A stretch of DNA of 64,000 nt from positions 385,001 to 449,000 of the forward strand of contig JADJXY010000002.1 in assembly GCA_016720065.1 (NCBI GenBank), written 5' to 3'. The notes under the pieces are model-generated. The model searched no databases and had not been told where the DNA came from. It saw only the letters and a program-made list of their open reading frames with translations. The translations under genes and the position numbers were made by a program. This document shows positions 29,158 through 40,100 of the stretch, piece by piece (position 1 is the first letter of the stretch; the number at the start of each line of letters is the position of its first letter). The stretch is from Betaproteobacteria bacterium (GTDB lineage Bacteria > Pseudomonadota > Gammaproteobacteria > Burkholderiales > Rhodocyclaceae).

Positions 29158-30036
29158 TCAGGTGTTCCAGATACGGGGGACGACGGCCTGGCGGCCGCAG
29201 CAGGCGGGCCGCAGGACTTGCCACAGGGCGACGAACCACAGGCGGGCCGCTTCGCTCCCGTCGCCCAGATAACGCGCCGCCAGCACGCCGCCGCCGGCAC
29301 CGGGCAGGACGGTCAGGCCATGGCGGGCGCCGTCGGCCGGCGCGACGGCACGGCAGGCTTGCAGCAGGCCCGCCGCGTGGGCGGGGAGTTCGGGAAAGGC
29401 GCACAACAAGGTGCCGGCCACGGTGGCCCCCGCCCAGCCGACGGGGCTGGAGAGCAGCCGGTCGCCGCCGTCGAAACCGCCCTGCTCATGCCACAGGGGC
29501 CGGCCGTCCCGGCTCAGGCTCAGGGCCAAATCGCATCGCCCTGTGGCGAAGCGCTCCCCGGAAGCCCGGCGTCCCAGGCAGAGGATGTCCCAGCCGAGGT
29601 AGCGGGCGTCGGCGGCCAGGGCCACGCTGGCGCTCATGCGCGCCCGGGCGCCGTCGAAGACGATGCTCTCCTGGGGCAGCCACTCCAGGGTGGCGCCCGC
29701 GGCGAGGGTGAAATCCAGGGTCTGGGAAGCTTCTGCCCCGGCGCTGCGATACCACTTGCCGGCCCCCGGCGTGGTGAGCTGGGCGTGGGCGCCCGGCCCC
29801 AGGTGGGCGGCCAGGCTCAAGCGATCCCCCCCGGCGATGCCGGAAGGCGGATGCAGCACGATGGCCTGGCAGACGTCCTCTCCCTCAGGGTACAGCGCCT
29901 TCTGCACCCGCAGGGGCCCGCGGTGGCGATTGCCCTCCAGCACCGTCCGGGCACCGCTGCGGGCGAAGTCCAGGCGCAGTTCGGCCTGCCAGCAGGAAGC
30001 GGGCTGCGCAGCGGAATCCGGAAGGCGGGAAGTCAT
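29158..30036 (-). CDS. ureD: Urease accessory protein UreD
   Basis: UreD (UreH) is the scaffold that binds apo-urease and recruits UreF-UreG. The 292-residue protein shows GPLRVQKALYPEGEDVCQA, HPPSGIAGGDRL, TTPGAGKWYRS and LEWLPQESIVFDGA, all conserved in the family. It opens the ureDABC part of the operon. Its upstream region carries two copies of GACTGGCC (30090-30097 and 30113-30120). Confidence 0.96.
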   Translation of the reverse strand: MTSRLPDSAAQPASCWQAELRLDFARSGARTVLEGNRHRGPLRVQKALYPEGEDVCQAIVLHPPSGIAGGDRLSLAAHLGPGAHAQLTTPGAGKWYRSAGAEASQTLDFTLAAGATLEWLPQESIVFDGARARMSASVALAADARYLGWDILCLGRRASGERFATGRCDLALSLSRDGRPLWHEQGGFDGGDRLLSSPVGWAGATVAGTLLCAFPELPAHAAGLLQACRAVAPADGARHGLTVLPGAGGGVLAARYLGDGSEAARLWFVALWQVLRPACCGRQAVVPRIWNT

Positions 30037-30129
30037 CGCGGCATTATCCGCGATGGGGCGGGGCGCGGAAATACGCAGGAATGCGCAGGACTGGCCAATA
30101 GCGGGCAGGGACTGGCCGGCGGCAAAGCC

Positions 30130-30963
30130 CTACTGGCGCGGCTCCCGCAGATCCTGGGGGGCGGCGTACTCGCCGCTGCTGCGGAAGGGATTGATATCCA
30201 GGCCGCCGCGCCGCGTGTAGCGGGCATAGACCGCCAGGGCCTCGGGGGCGCAGCGGCGGCTCAGGTCGCAAAACATGCGCTCGACGCACTGTTCGTGGAA
30301 TTCGTTATGGTTGCGAAAGGAGACGATGTAGCGCAGCAAGCCTTCCCGGTCCATGGGCCGCCCCCGGTAGCGGATCACCACCGTCGCCCAGTCCGGCTGG
30401 CCGGTCACCAGGCAGTTGGACTTCAGCAGGTGCGAGTAGAGGCATTCCTCGACGACGGGGCCGTCCGCGGCGCCGAGCAGGTCGGGGGCCGGCAGGTAGG
30501 CCTCGCAGGCCACGTCCAGGCCGTCGAGGCACTCCCCCGGCGGGTAGCCGAAAAAAACCGCCGGCCTGTCGCGCAGGTCGGCCAGATCCACCGCCACCGG
30601 AGCGCCCGCCGCCGCACCGAGATCCAGCGCGATGGTCTCCCGCACCGTGGCCAGATTGGCAAAGGCTGTCTGATTGAAGGAATTGAGATAGAGCTTCAAG
30701 GACTTCGATTCCACCAGGCAGGGACTCGCCGCCGGCACCCGAAAGCGCCCCAGGGCCACCACGGGCTTGCCCCGCAGGTCGAGCCAGGACAGCTCGTAGG
30801 CATTCCATAAATCTTCCCCTACGAAGGGCAGCGCTGCCGCGTCCAGGCCCAATTCATCCCGCTTGAGCTGGCGGGGAATGGGGTAGAGCAGTTCAGGCGC
30901 GTAGGAGGAACGGTACTCGGTGGGTTTGCCGAGGGGGGAGTCGTTGCGGGTGTCGGGAGGCAT
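30130..30963 (-). CDS. queF: NADPH-dependent 7-cyano-7-deazaguanine reductase (long, type II QueF)
   Basis: QueF reduces the nitrile of preQ0 to preQ1 amine, the last free-base step in queuosine tRNA modification. The 277-residue protein is the two-domain form with a tunnelling fold. The NADPH motif ESKSLKLYLNSF is at about 85-96 and the nucleophile is C184 in SNCLVTGQPDW. Functionally it is unrelated to urea; it sits between the membrane protein gene and ureD, on the ure strand, 93 bases before ureD. Confidence 0.95.
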   Translation of the reverse strand: MPPDTRNDSPLGKPTEYRSSYAPELLYPIPRQLKRDELGLDAAALPFVGEDLWNAYELSWLDLRGKPVVALGRFRVPAASPCLVESKSLKLYLNSFNQTAFANLATVRETIALDLGAAAGAPVAVDLADLRDRPAVFFGYPPGECLDGLDVACEAYLPAPDLLGAADGPVVEECLYSHLLKSNCLVTGQPDWATVVIRYRGRPMDREGLLRYIVSFRNHNEFHEQCVERMFCDLSRRCAPEALAVYARYTRRGGLDINPFRSSGEYAAPQDLREPRQ

Positions 30964-31109
30964 GGCGACATTTTAGCCCGGTGCTGCTGGACGCGGCGGG
31001 AGACCGACATCGTCCGCGCAGCTTGAGAAGCACTTCACGATCCCTGCGCATATTTTGCTTGTTGAAAGTGCATGCGGGATATGACAATGGATGGAACTTC
31101 GTGGGGGCA

Positions 31110-31667
31110 ATGGCTATGGAACATGACGAAACCGAGTCTCGAACCTCGACGCGTTCATGCCCCGGTTCCGATCATCCGATCCTTGCCCTCGTTCCGCTCC
31201 CCGCGCTGAAGAAGCTTCGCCGCTTGGCCGTCGCTTCTGCCCGTGAAGCGCGCTTGAAGGAATTTTGTGGCCATCATCTCGGATTGATGGTGCTGGCCGT
31301 GCTCGCAATCACCGGCTGCAACGCGGCTAATGCCGGGCATTTCCTGTCCCTCGCGCAGGGTCTTGCGGGCAGCAACTGGGGCCCCGCGGGCAAGGCGATT
31401 GCGGCGGGCGCACTGCTCATCTTTCTCTGTGGCACCTATTTCTGCTTCAGCGCGTTCATGGCCTGGATCGAGTTGCGGGCCCAGGGAGAGGCGTCGGCGG
31501 GAACTGACGATGCCAGATTCCACGCCTGGGGAACCTGGATACCCCTCGTCCTCTTTGTGGTCGTCCCCGGCCTATTCAACGCCTGGTTCAGCCTTCCCTT
31601 CTTCCTGGGGGCCGCGGGACTGGCTATGGGGGCGATCCTGATCTACCTGCTGGCAACCGGAGCCTGA
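31110..31667 (+). CDS. Hypothetical integral membrane protein
   Basis: I do not recognise this 185-residue protein. The first ~60 residues are hydrophilic and charged (the start chosen is ATG 31110, with GGGGG a few bases upstream; ATG 31116 is also possible). Then come about four hydrophobic segments: HLGLMVLAVLAITG, AIAAGALLIFLCGTYFCFS, IPLVLFVVVPGLFNAWF and FFLGAAGLAMGAILIYLL. It is the only plus-strand gene between queF and urtE, so it separates the urea transporter genes from the urease genes. No enzymatic motif is visible. Confidence 0.65.
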   Translation: MAMEHDETESRTSTRSCPGSDHPILALVPLPALKKLRRLAVASAREARLKEFCGHHLGLMVLAVLAITGCNAANAGHFLSLAQGLAGSNWGPAGKAIAAGALLIFLCGTYFCFSAFMAWIELRAQGEASAGTDDARFHAWGTWIPLVLFVVVPGLFNAWFSLPFFLGAAGLAMGAILIYLLATGA

Positions 31668-31718
31668 GCGCGACCCGCCTTTCCTCGATGGCGCGGAAGC
31701 GTGCCATGGCACGGGAAC

Positions 31719-32411
31719 CTATACCGCCAGTGCCTCCCGCACCCCGTCTGAAGGCATGGTTTCCCCGCTGCCGCGCATGATGAATTCGCCGCGCTCCATC
31801 AGGAGGTACTGGTCGGCCAGGGATTCGGCGAAGTCGTAATACTGTTCCACCAGCAGGATGGCCATTTCGCCGCTCTGGGCCAGGGTGCGGATGGCGCGCT
31901 CGATGTCCTTGATGATCGACGGCTGGATGCCCTCGGTGGGCTCGTCGAGGATGAGGAGCTTGGGGCCCATGGCCAGGGCGCGGCCGATGGCAAGCTGCTG
32001 CTGCTGGCCCCCGGAAAGGTCCCCGCCGCGGCGGTGCAGCATCTGCCTCAACACCGGGAACATGTCGAAGATGCGCTCGGGAATCCGGGTGCCGCTCTTC
32101 TGGGTCGCCAGCCCCATGAGGAGATTTTCCTCCACCGTCAGACGGGGAAAGATTTCCCGCCCCTGGGGCACGTAGCCGATGCCGGCCCGGACCCGATCGT
32201 GGGGCGCAAGGGCGGTGATGTCGCGCCCGTCGAAGGTGATGCTTCCGGAACGGGTCGGGACCAGTCCCATGAGCGCCTTCAGCAGCGTCGTCTTGCCCAC
32301 GCCGTTGCGGCCCAGGAGGGTGGTGACCTTGCCGGTCTCGACGGTAAAACTGAGCCCCCGGAGGATGTGGCTGCCGCCGTAGGCTTGGTGGAGGGAGTCG
32401 ATTTGGAGCAT
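31719..32411 (-). CDS. urtE: Urea ABC transporter ATP-binding protein UrtE
   Basis: UrtE is a LivF-type ATPase of the high-affinity urea ABC importer. The 230-residue protein has Walker A GRNGVGKTT (34-42), signature LSGGQQQQLAIGRAL and Walker B LLILDEP, followed by TEGIQPSII, a sequence characteristic of UrtE. It would normally follow urtD directly, but here 833 bases of repeat-rich DNA lie between urtD and urtE, so co-transcription is doubtful or depends on reading through the repeat. Confidence 0.95.
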   Translation of the reverse strand: MLQIDSLHQAYGGSHILRGLSFTVETGKVTTLLGRNGVGKTTLLKALMGLVPTRSGSITFDGRDITALAPHDRVRAGIGYVPQGREIFPRLTVEENLLMGLATQKSGTRIPERIFDMFPVLRQMLHRRGGDLSGGQQQQLAIGRALAMGPKLLILDEPTEGIQPSIIKDIERAIRTLAQSGEMAILLVEQYYDFAESLADQYLLMERGEFIMRGSGETMPSDGVREALAV

Positions 32412-32439
32412 GGGGGTCAGGGGCTGGTTTGGTTGATGG

Positions 32440-32612
32440 GGGTGGGGCGGCTTTCCGAACCCCTGGGGTTCAACGCGGTTCCCGGGGCGGCACGGTTTTC
32501 TGAACCCGTGATTTTCACTGTGACTCCTTGGTCTGGCCGCTTTTCTGAACCCCGGGGTTTCATCGCAACTCCCCGGCCTGACCGTTTTTCTGAACCCATG
32601 GTTTCCGCGCTG
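32440..32612. repeat. Tandem repeat, ~45-base unit, 4 copies
   Basis: Four diverged copies share a core of TTTTCTGAACCC or TTTCCGAACCC followed by a GGGGTTT-like half, spaced 45 bases apart (cores near 32452, 32496, 32541, 32586). Read on the minus strand the period is exactly 15 codons, giving repeated GSEKR/GSENR/GSESR peptides. Confidence 0.7.
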
Positions 32613-32624
32613 GAGGCGCGGGCA

Positions 32625-32803
32625 TACTTTCTTTTTGGTGGCAAAAAGAAAGTAGCCAAAGAAAAAGCCACCCCTGGGTCGGAGCCCCGCGTTGCGGGGT
32701 CCCCTGCGCTACTCGGGGGCTTGGGCGGCTCGCTAAACTCGCCCCCGATGGGGGCTCAGACAACGCGAGCCGACTTCCCCCAAGCCCCCTGCGTTGCTCG
32801 GCT
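32625..32803 (+). repeat. Left arm of large imperfect inverted repeat
   Basis: This ~180-base arm begins with a perfect 13-bp hairpin (TACTTTCTTTTTG, loop GTGG, CAAAAAGAAAGTA; 32625-32653) and continues through CTGCGCTACTCGGG, TCGCTAAACTCGCC, CTCAGACAACGCGA and CTGCGTTGCTC. The same landmarks occur in the same order on the opposite strand in 32933-33105. Confidence 0.75.
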
Positions 32804-32932
32804 CCTCTCAAGGGGCCCAGAAGCGGCCGGGCTGAAAGGCCGTACCCCTTCAAGCCCATCGTCCGCACGGAGCCAACCAAGAACACCGACCCGGCCCTTG
32901 AGCCAGGACGCCTCTCCCCCCATGGAAGACGC

Positions 32933-33105
32933 TGAGCAACGCAGGGCTTCCGGGGGCCTTCGGGTCGCGTTGTCTGAGCCGCAGGCGAGTTTAGCGACCC
33001 GCCCGGGAGCCCGAGTAGCGCAAGGGACCGGGCAACGCCCGGCGTCGACCCTGGGGTCGCCTTCTCTTTGGTGACTTTCTCTTGGCGAAGCAAGAGAAAG
33101 TTACA
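32933..33105 (-). repeat. Right arm of large imperfect inverted repeat
   Basis: The reverse complement of this arm repeats the left arm landmarks (TTGCGCTACTCGGG, TCGCTAAACTCGCC, CTCAGACAACGCGA, CTGCGTTGCTC) with scattered substitutions and small indels. Its outer end carries its own hairpin, ACTTTCTCTTG / CAAGAGAAAGT around 33074-33101. Confidence 0.75.
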
Positions 33106-33244
33106 CGCCCTCAAGGCGGAACCCCAGGGTTCAGCAAACCCAACTGCCCCCAGTGAAAAAGGCCAAGTCGTTCTAGGGCCTTGCGGCCGCGCAGGTTCCC
33201 CGAACCCATGGTCCGCGGTCCACAACAAGCCCAACGAGCGAGTT

Positions 33245-34104
<860 letters not shown>

Positions 34105-34108
<4 letters not shown>

Positions 34109-35217
34109 GGGCGGGCTCCGGAGCGGGCCTTCAGTTGCTTCCACAGGCCCACCAGGCCGCGCGGGAGCAGGAGGGTGACGACGATGAACAGCAGGCCCAG
34201 GAAGAACAGCCAGTATTCCGGGAAGCTTACGGTAAACCAGCTTTTGGCCAGATTGACGACAAAGGCGCCGATGACCGGACCGATGAGGGTGCCGCGTCCG
34301 CCCACCGCCACCCAGATGGCGATTTCGATGGAATTGGCGGGGCTCATTTCCGAGGGATTGATGATGCCCACCTGGGGCACATAGAGGGCGCCGGCGATGC
34401 CGCACAGCACGGCCGAGACGGTCCAGATGGCGAGCTTGTACCAGAGCGGGTTGTAGCCGATGAACATGACCCGGGATTCGGCGTCGCGGATGGCGGTGAG
34501 CACGCGGCCGAACTTGGATTGCACCAGCCAGGCGGCAAAGACCAGGGCTGCGGCCAGGGCCAGGGCGGAAAGGCCGAAGAGCACCAGGCGCATTTCGGAA
34601 GAGGTGATGCCGTAGCCCAGGATGCGCTTGAAGTCGGTGAAACCGTTGTTGCCGCCGAAGCCGGTCTCGTTTCTGAAGAAAAGCAGCATGGCGGCGTAGG
34701 TCAGCGCCTGGGTGATGATGGAGAAATACACCCCCTTGATGCGCGAGCGGAAGGCGAAGTAGCCGAAGACGAAGGCCACCAGGGCCGGCACCGCCACCAC
34801 CAGGAGCATGGACCAGGCGAACTGGTCGCTGCCCAGCCAGAACCAGGGCAGTTCCTTCCAGTCCAGGAAGACCATGAAATCCGGCAGGTCGCTCTGGTAG
34901 CTGCCGTCGCGGCCGATCTGGCGCATGAGGTACATGCCGAAGCCGTAGCCGCCCAGGGCGAAGAAGAGGCCGTGCCCCAGGGAGAGGATGCCGCCGTAGC
35001 CCCAGATGAGGTCCATGGCCACCGCCACCAGGGCGTAGCAGAGAATCTTGCCCACCAGGGTGATGGCGTAGGTGGAGACGTGCAAGGCGCTGTCCTCGGG
35101 CACCGCCAGGTGCAGGACAGGAACGACCACCAGGGCGATGGCCAGAAAGGCGCCCAGGGCTGTCCAGGCCTTGGCGTCCAGGGCGGAGAGGATGCGGATG
35201 ACGAGGGGCTGGCGCAT
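34105..35217 (-). CDS. urtC: Urea ABC transporter permease UrtC
   Basis: UrtC is a LivM-type permease of the urea importer. The 370-residue protein has about nine or ten membrane helices and the branched-chain-amino-acid permease motif VAVAMDLIWGYGGILSLGHG, then MYLMRQIGRDGSYQ, with AVLCGIAGALYVPQVGIINP in the second half. It is 12 bases after urtB and overlaps urtD by 4 bases. Confidence 0.95.
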
Positions 35218-35229
35218 GGCGTGCGAGGC

Positions 35230-36807
35230 TTATTCGACGAAGCGGCCCTTGAGGGCGAAGATGCCCTGGGGACGCTTCTGGATGAAGACGATGATGGCGA
35301 CGAGGACCAGAATCTTGGCGATCACTGCCCCGGCCCAGCCCTCCAGCACCTTGGAGAAAATCCCCAGGCCCAGGGCGGCCCAGACGGCGCCGGCCAGTTG
35401 CCCTACGCCGCCCACTACCACCACCATGAAGGAATCGACGATATAGCCCTGGCCCATGTCCGGCCCCACGTTGGAAATCTGCGAGAGCGCCACCCCCCCC
35501 AGGCCGGCGATGCCCGCGCCGAGGGCGAAAGCCAGGGTATCGATGCGCGCCGTGGGCACCCCGACACAGGCGGCCATGGGCCGGTTCTGGGTCACCGCCC
35601 GCACGAACATGCCCAGCCGGGTGCGGTTCATCAGCACCCACACCAGGAAGAGCACGAAGAGGGCGAAGCCGACGATGATGATGCGGTTCCAGGGCAGCAG
35701 CAGGTTGGGCAGGAGGGCGATGCCGCCCGACATCCAGCTCGGGTTGGCCACTTCCACGTTCTGGGCACCGAACAGGACGCGGGCCGCCTGGATCAGGATC
35801 AGCGACAGGCCCCAGGTGGCCAGGAGGGTCTCCAGGGTGCGCCCGTACAACCAGCGGATCACCGTACGCTCCATCACCACCCCCACCGCGGCCGCGGCAA
35901 AGAAGGCCACCGGAACGGCGGCCGGAAGATACCAATCGACGTACTCCGGCGCGTAGGCCCGGAACAGGCTCTGCATGCCGTAGGCCGAGTAGGCGCCGAT
36001 CATGAGCAGCTCGCCATGGGCCATGTTGATGACCCCCATCACCCCGTAGGTGATGGCCAGCCCCAGGGCGGCGAGAAGCAGGATGCTGCCCAGGGACAGC
36101 CCCGAGAAGATGCTGGCCAGGGTGTCGCCCCAGGCCAGGCGGCGTTCGATGGCCTTGACTGCCTCGATGGCGGCGTAGCGCACGGAGTCTTCCGCCTCGC
36201 TGGCCTTGTCGGTGAGGGGCAGGAGCAGACTTTTTACTGCCGGCGAAGAAGATCCGGCCAGGGTTTGCACCGCCATGAGGCGTACTTGCGGGTTGGTGTC
36301 CTTCAGGCTGGCCTGGGCGTGGGCGTCGGCCAGGAGCGCCTTGATCTCCGGGTCGCTTTCCTGCTCCAGGGCCCGGGCCAGCAGCGGGGCCATGGCGACG
36401 TCGGGACTGCTCTGCAGTTTGCGGGCCGATGCACTGCGCACGGCGGGGTCGGCGTCGAAGAGCTTCAGGGCTGCCAGGGCATTGGCCAGTTCGCCGCGCA
36501 GGCGGTTATTGACCGTGATTGCCTCCGGGTTCTCGGGCAGGCTCACTTCCTTTCCGGTGGTTGCGTCGAGGGCTTTCTCGCCCTCGATGACCACGACGGA
36601 CTCGCCCGCGAGAAAAAGACTGTCCTCGGCCATGGCTTTCAGGATGCGGGCTGCATCCGCATCGGCGGCCTGGGCGATCGCGCGAATGGCGGCGACTTTC
36701 TCCGTGGAGTCCTCCGCCGCCAGGCGGCGCACCAGAGCCGGATCCACGGCACCCTGGGCGGAAAGCGCGGTGGCGCAGAGGAATGCAGTGACAAGAGTTC
36801 TGAACAT
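35230..36807 (-). CDS. urtB: Urea ABC transporter permease UrtB
   Basis: UrtB is the LivH-type permease of the urea importer. The 525-residue protein has a signal peptide, a ~210-residue periplasmic alpha-helical HEAT-like domain with DPAVRSASARKLQSS and NPQVRLMAVQTLAGS, and from about 235 a permease domain with GLSLGSILLLAALGLAITYG and INMAHGELLMIGAYSAY. Such long N-terminal domains are normal in UrtB. In most genomes urtA directly precedes this gene; here the upstream 349 bases contain none. Confidence 0.95.
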   Translation of the reverse strand: MFRTLVTAFLCATALSAQGAVDPALVRRLAAEDSTEKVAAIRAIAQAADADAARILKAMAEDSLFLAGESVVVIEGEKALDATTGKEVSLPENPEAITVNNRLRGELANALAALKLFDADPAVRSASARKLQSSPDVAMAPLLARALEQESDPEIKALLADAHAQASLKDTNPQVRLMAVQTLAGSSSPAVKSLLLPLTDKASEAEDSVRYAAIEAVKAIERRLAWGDTLASIFSGLSLGSILLLAALGLAITYGVMGVINMAHGELLMIGAYSAYGMQSLFRAYAPEYVDWYLPAAVPVAFFAAAAVGVVMERTVIRWLYGRTLETLLATWGLSLILIQAARVLFGAQNVEVANPSWMSGGIALLPNLLLPWNRIIIVGFALFVLFLVWVLMNRTRLGMFVRAVTQNRPMAACVGVPTARIDTLAFALGAGIAGLGGVALSQISNVGPDMGQGYIVDSFMVVVVGGVGQLAGAVWAALGLGIFSKVLEGWAGAVIAKILVLVAIIVFIQKRPQGIFALKGRFVE

Positions 36808-37156
36808 GGGGCTCCATCCGCTTTTGTGCGGTGCAGCGCCAGATTACGGGCCCGGGGGGGAATCAGGAATACGGCGAATTGCGTAGGGGTAGGGTCGTGC
36901 CCCCAAACCCCTGCAACCCGGGGTTTCGCCCGCCAGGAAACGGGTACCCCGGGCTGCGCAAACATCCTTGAAACCTCGGTTGGCCGCTTGTCGATCCCCG
37001 GAATGCCTTGTGCCCTGGACCTCCGCGCCCTACGAATCACTCACCCGTCGGGTGGGCATCGCCAGGAGCTTGTTGGCACATCCAGCTGAGGTTTCTATGA
37101 CCATGGACCTCGGGTTTCGCGCGGCCGAACTGGCCGCGGGATCGCGTACAACCGGA
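36808..37156. other. Intergenic stretch upstream of urtB, no gene seen
   Basis: No coding region is supported here. The sequence is rich in CCCGGGTTT/AACCCGGGG-like pieces (36905-36950) and contains TTGAAACCTCGGTTGGCCGC near 36970, which resembles TGGAACCCTCGGTTGGACGC near 63388. Both look like dispersed intergenic repeat remnants. The urtB promoter should lie here, but I cannot place one with confidence. Confidence 0.6.
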
Positions 37157-40100
37157 TCAGTATTTCGCCACCACGTTGAGGAACCACCCCCGGCTGCGGA
37201 AGGACAGGTCGGTGAGGTCGTCGGAGAAGTGGGTGAAGTTGTAGCCGCCGCCCAGCTTGAGGTTTTCGCCGATTTGTCGATAAACGCCGACCAGCGCTCC
37301 GGCACGGGCATCCCTTGCCTCCCGGGCGCGCAGATTGCGCATTTCGGCGACCGCATCCCATTCCCGGACAAAGTGCCAGTCCGCCCTCACCACGACCAGG
37401 TCGGCACGGCTGGAGTACCAGTTCCCGCCCACCCGGTTGTCGCGCAGTTCCCCGATGCGCAGTCCGTACTTGAAGCCCAGGGACAGCCAGGGGAGCAGGT
37501 CGTAAATGGTGTCGACGGCGAAGACCTGGCTTTTCTGGGCGTAGTCCGCCACCGTACCGGCTGGGCTCAGCTGTCCCGGCGAAGGCAGGTTGTAGAGATG
37601 GGTGTACTTGAACAAGGTGTTCCAGCGGTCGTTCTGCACCGGGCGGTAGGCTGCCCCAAGTACGAATTCGTGGAAATCGCCGTCGTAGAACGCCCCCCTG
37701 CTGTTGTTGCTGCGCGAGAGATTGAATTTCCCCAGAAGACGCCAGGCGGGGTCGAGCTGATACCCCAAGGTGTTCCGCGTGAGCCAGGTCTGGCGGTCGC
37801 CGCTGAGGGTACTGTCCTCTTTGCGGAATTCCAGACTGCCGGTGTACTTTGTCCGTCCCTCCTTGTAGCCGACAGAGATGCCCACGGCCCGCCGGTCGAG
37901 GTCGCCGGCCAGGGGGTCGCTGAGGGTTCCGACTTCGAGTTTGGCGCCGTAATGCCAGCGATCATTCGGGGCCAGATCGACGCCGAAGGCCTGGGTCAGG
38001 CTCTCCGGTCCGGCGCCATGGCTGATCCGGTTTTCGCCGAAGAGGCGCAGCCCTTCGCTGACCCGGTACTCGCTGCCGCTAACCCAGGTTCCCGTCCGGC
38101 CGCGGTAGGCGTAATTGGGATTTTCCGTTTCCAGCACGTAGTTCAGGTAGGCGTTGCTGCGGTCCGAAATCCGATAGTCGGCGCCGAGGCGGCCACCGAG
38201 TCCAAGATTGCCGTCGGAGGCCTCGGCGCTGAGCCGCAAACGGTCATGGACCTGCCAGCTCCCCCCCAGGCCTCCGCGGTTGTTGGGATCGCGCTCGCCG
38301 CTGCGTTCGACCGTGCCCTGGACGAACCCGTAGGCCGACCAATCTTCCCGCTCTCCGGGCTTGCCGTCGGGGCGCAGGGGTTGATAGTCGGTCCGGGCGA
38401 TGGCATCCGTACGGGTTCCACTCTGGGAGAGGAGGGGGCTGCGATTGACAATACGGGTGTCCCGATCATCGTGGCGAATGCCCACGGACACCGCCCAGAC
38501 ATCGTCCACACGGTGCTTCCAGGCCAGTTCCGCGTTGCCCCCGTGCTGAGATTCCCCATGGCGCACGTCCGCCTTGACGTTGATCTCGTCTTGCGCTGAG
38601 AGGGGCAGATTCGCACGCACGCCGCCCTGGCTCGTGGCTTCGCCATTGAGCGCGATCTGGCCCGGGGCCGAGTAGCCGCGCTCCCGATCCTGCCAGTAGG
38701 CACTGAGGGTTCCGCGGCCCCCGTCGACCACGTCGGCCAGGTCCAGGGTTGCATCGATGCGCTTGGCCATGGCCTCGCCGCCCGCGCCACTCTGCGCGTT
38801 GAAACCGAACCCGCCATCCAGGGAATTCGACGCACCGCTCCCGGGGCCGGAGGAATGGGCAAGCTCCACCTTGATGCCGGTTCCCGGACCCAGGCGCAAG
38901 GTCACGTCGGCTTCGCGCAGGGTCTGGGAAGCGCCGGCTTCACCCTGGTGGAAGGTGCTGACCCCCAGCTTGAGGGCATCGCTTATCCAGTGGGAGGCCC
39001 GCAGGCCGGTGGCCAGACTGTCGGGGGCGGTCAGGCCGGGAGCGTATTCGTAGGTGGTGACCAGGAAAAGCGGCTGGCCGCCCAGGGCCGAAGTCAGGAC
39101 CAGCCCGCCGCCGCTTGCGGTAGAGGAAAGGGGCTCACGCAGGAGGATCCGCCCCTGGAGTACATTGATTTCATAATCCTGGGAGGGCACCAGCTCGCGC
39201 CGTTCGAGCACCAGGCCGGAATCCTTGTCGCGCACCTCGACCCACACCCGCTCGGAACCCTGGGTGATGTCCTGGTGCCGCAGATAGTAGAGGGATCCTC
39301 CGGTGCCGCGGAACTCGTCCCGGGCACCGAGGGTGCCAGGGTCGGCGGCAAAGGCGTCGAGGGCAGTGCGTCGCTCGCCGAAGGCGGTCATGGCTTCCGA
39401 GCGGAAGCGCAGCTTCGCCCCATAGAGGCCGCGGGAATACTGAGCCAGCTCGCTGCCGCTCCACTGGGTCTGGAAATTGCCCCACATCACATGGGAATCG
39501 CCTCGCTCCAGCCGTACGTAGAACTTGCCCTGGGTGGGGGCATCGTCCAGGGTGGTGCTGTCGTCCCCATAAACCGGATAGTAGGCATTGGGGTCGATGC
39601 TGCGCAGCAGGTAGCGGGGGTCCTTGCGCGAGAAATTGCTGAAAAGATCCTCGAGCGGCTGCTCCCGCGTGTCGGCCGCAGCGGTCAACAGCCATTCGCC
39701 CTTGATCTTGCCTTTCAGGTAGAAGGCGCCGCGTCCGTCGACATAGGTCTCGTTGCGGTAGTGCTGCTCGTCGCCGCTCACCAGCTCCGCCGGGCCCCGG
39801 ACATGGTTGCGTCCCAGGGTGAGATCGCCGAGGGCGACGTAGAACCAGTCGTCATCCGGGATGTTGACATTGCGGCGGAAGGAAGCCGTGACCCCGTTGG
39901 GATCCGTCACGGAAAGCTCGACCGACTGGGGGCCCGGGGGCAGGATCTGGCGCAGGGCAAAGCGGCCAGCAGAATCCACCGGGACGGCGAAGCCCAGGGC
40001 GCTTACCCGGTGGCCGGCCGGCAGGTCGCGGCCATGGACCGTCACGGTGCCGCCCCGCACCGGAATGTTGCGCAGGGCCAGGGCGTTTTCACCCCAACCG

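Larger units (their letters stand above)
32412..33244. other. 833-base repeat-filled gap between urtD and urtE
   Basis: No convincing gene lies here. The gap contains a four-copy 45-base tandem repeat (about 32440-32612), then a large imperfect inverted repeat (arms 32625-32803 and 32933-33105). A flank (33106-33244) also contains GAACCC/GGGTTC motifs related to the tandem unit. Open frames in this stretch are low-complexity and look like repeat translations. Confidence 0.8.

Noticed and set aside
34135..37089. 984-codon plus-strand open frame opposite urtB-urtC
   Set aside because: Rich in repetitive E/G/H/Q residues as expected from antisense of membrane permeases; no domain.
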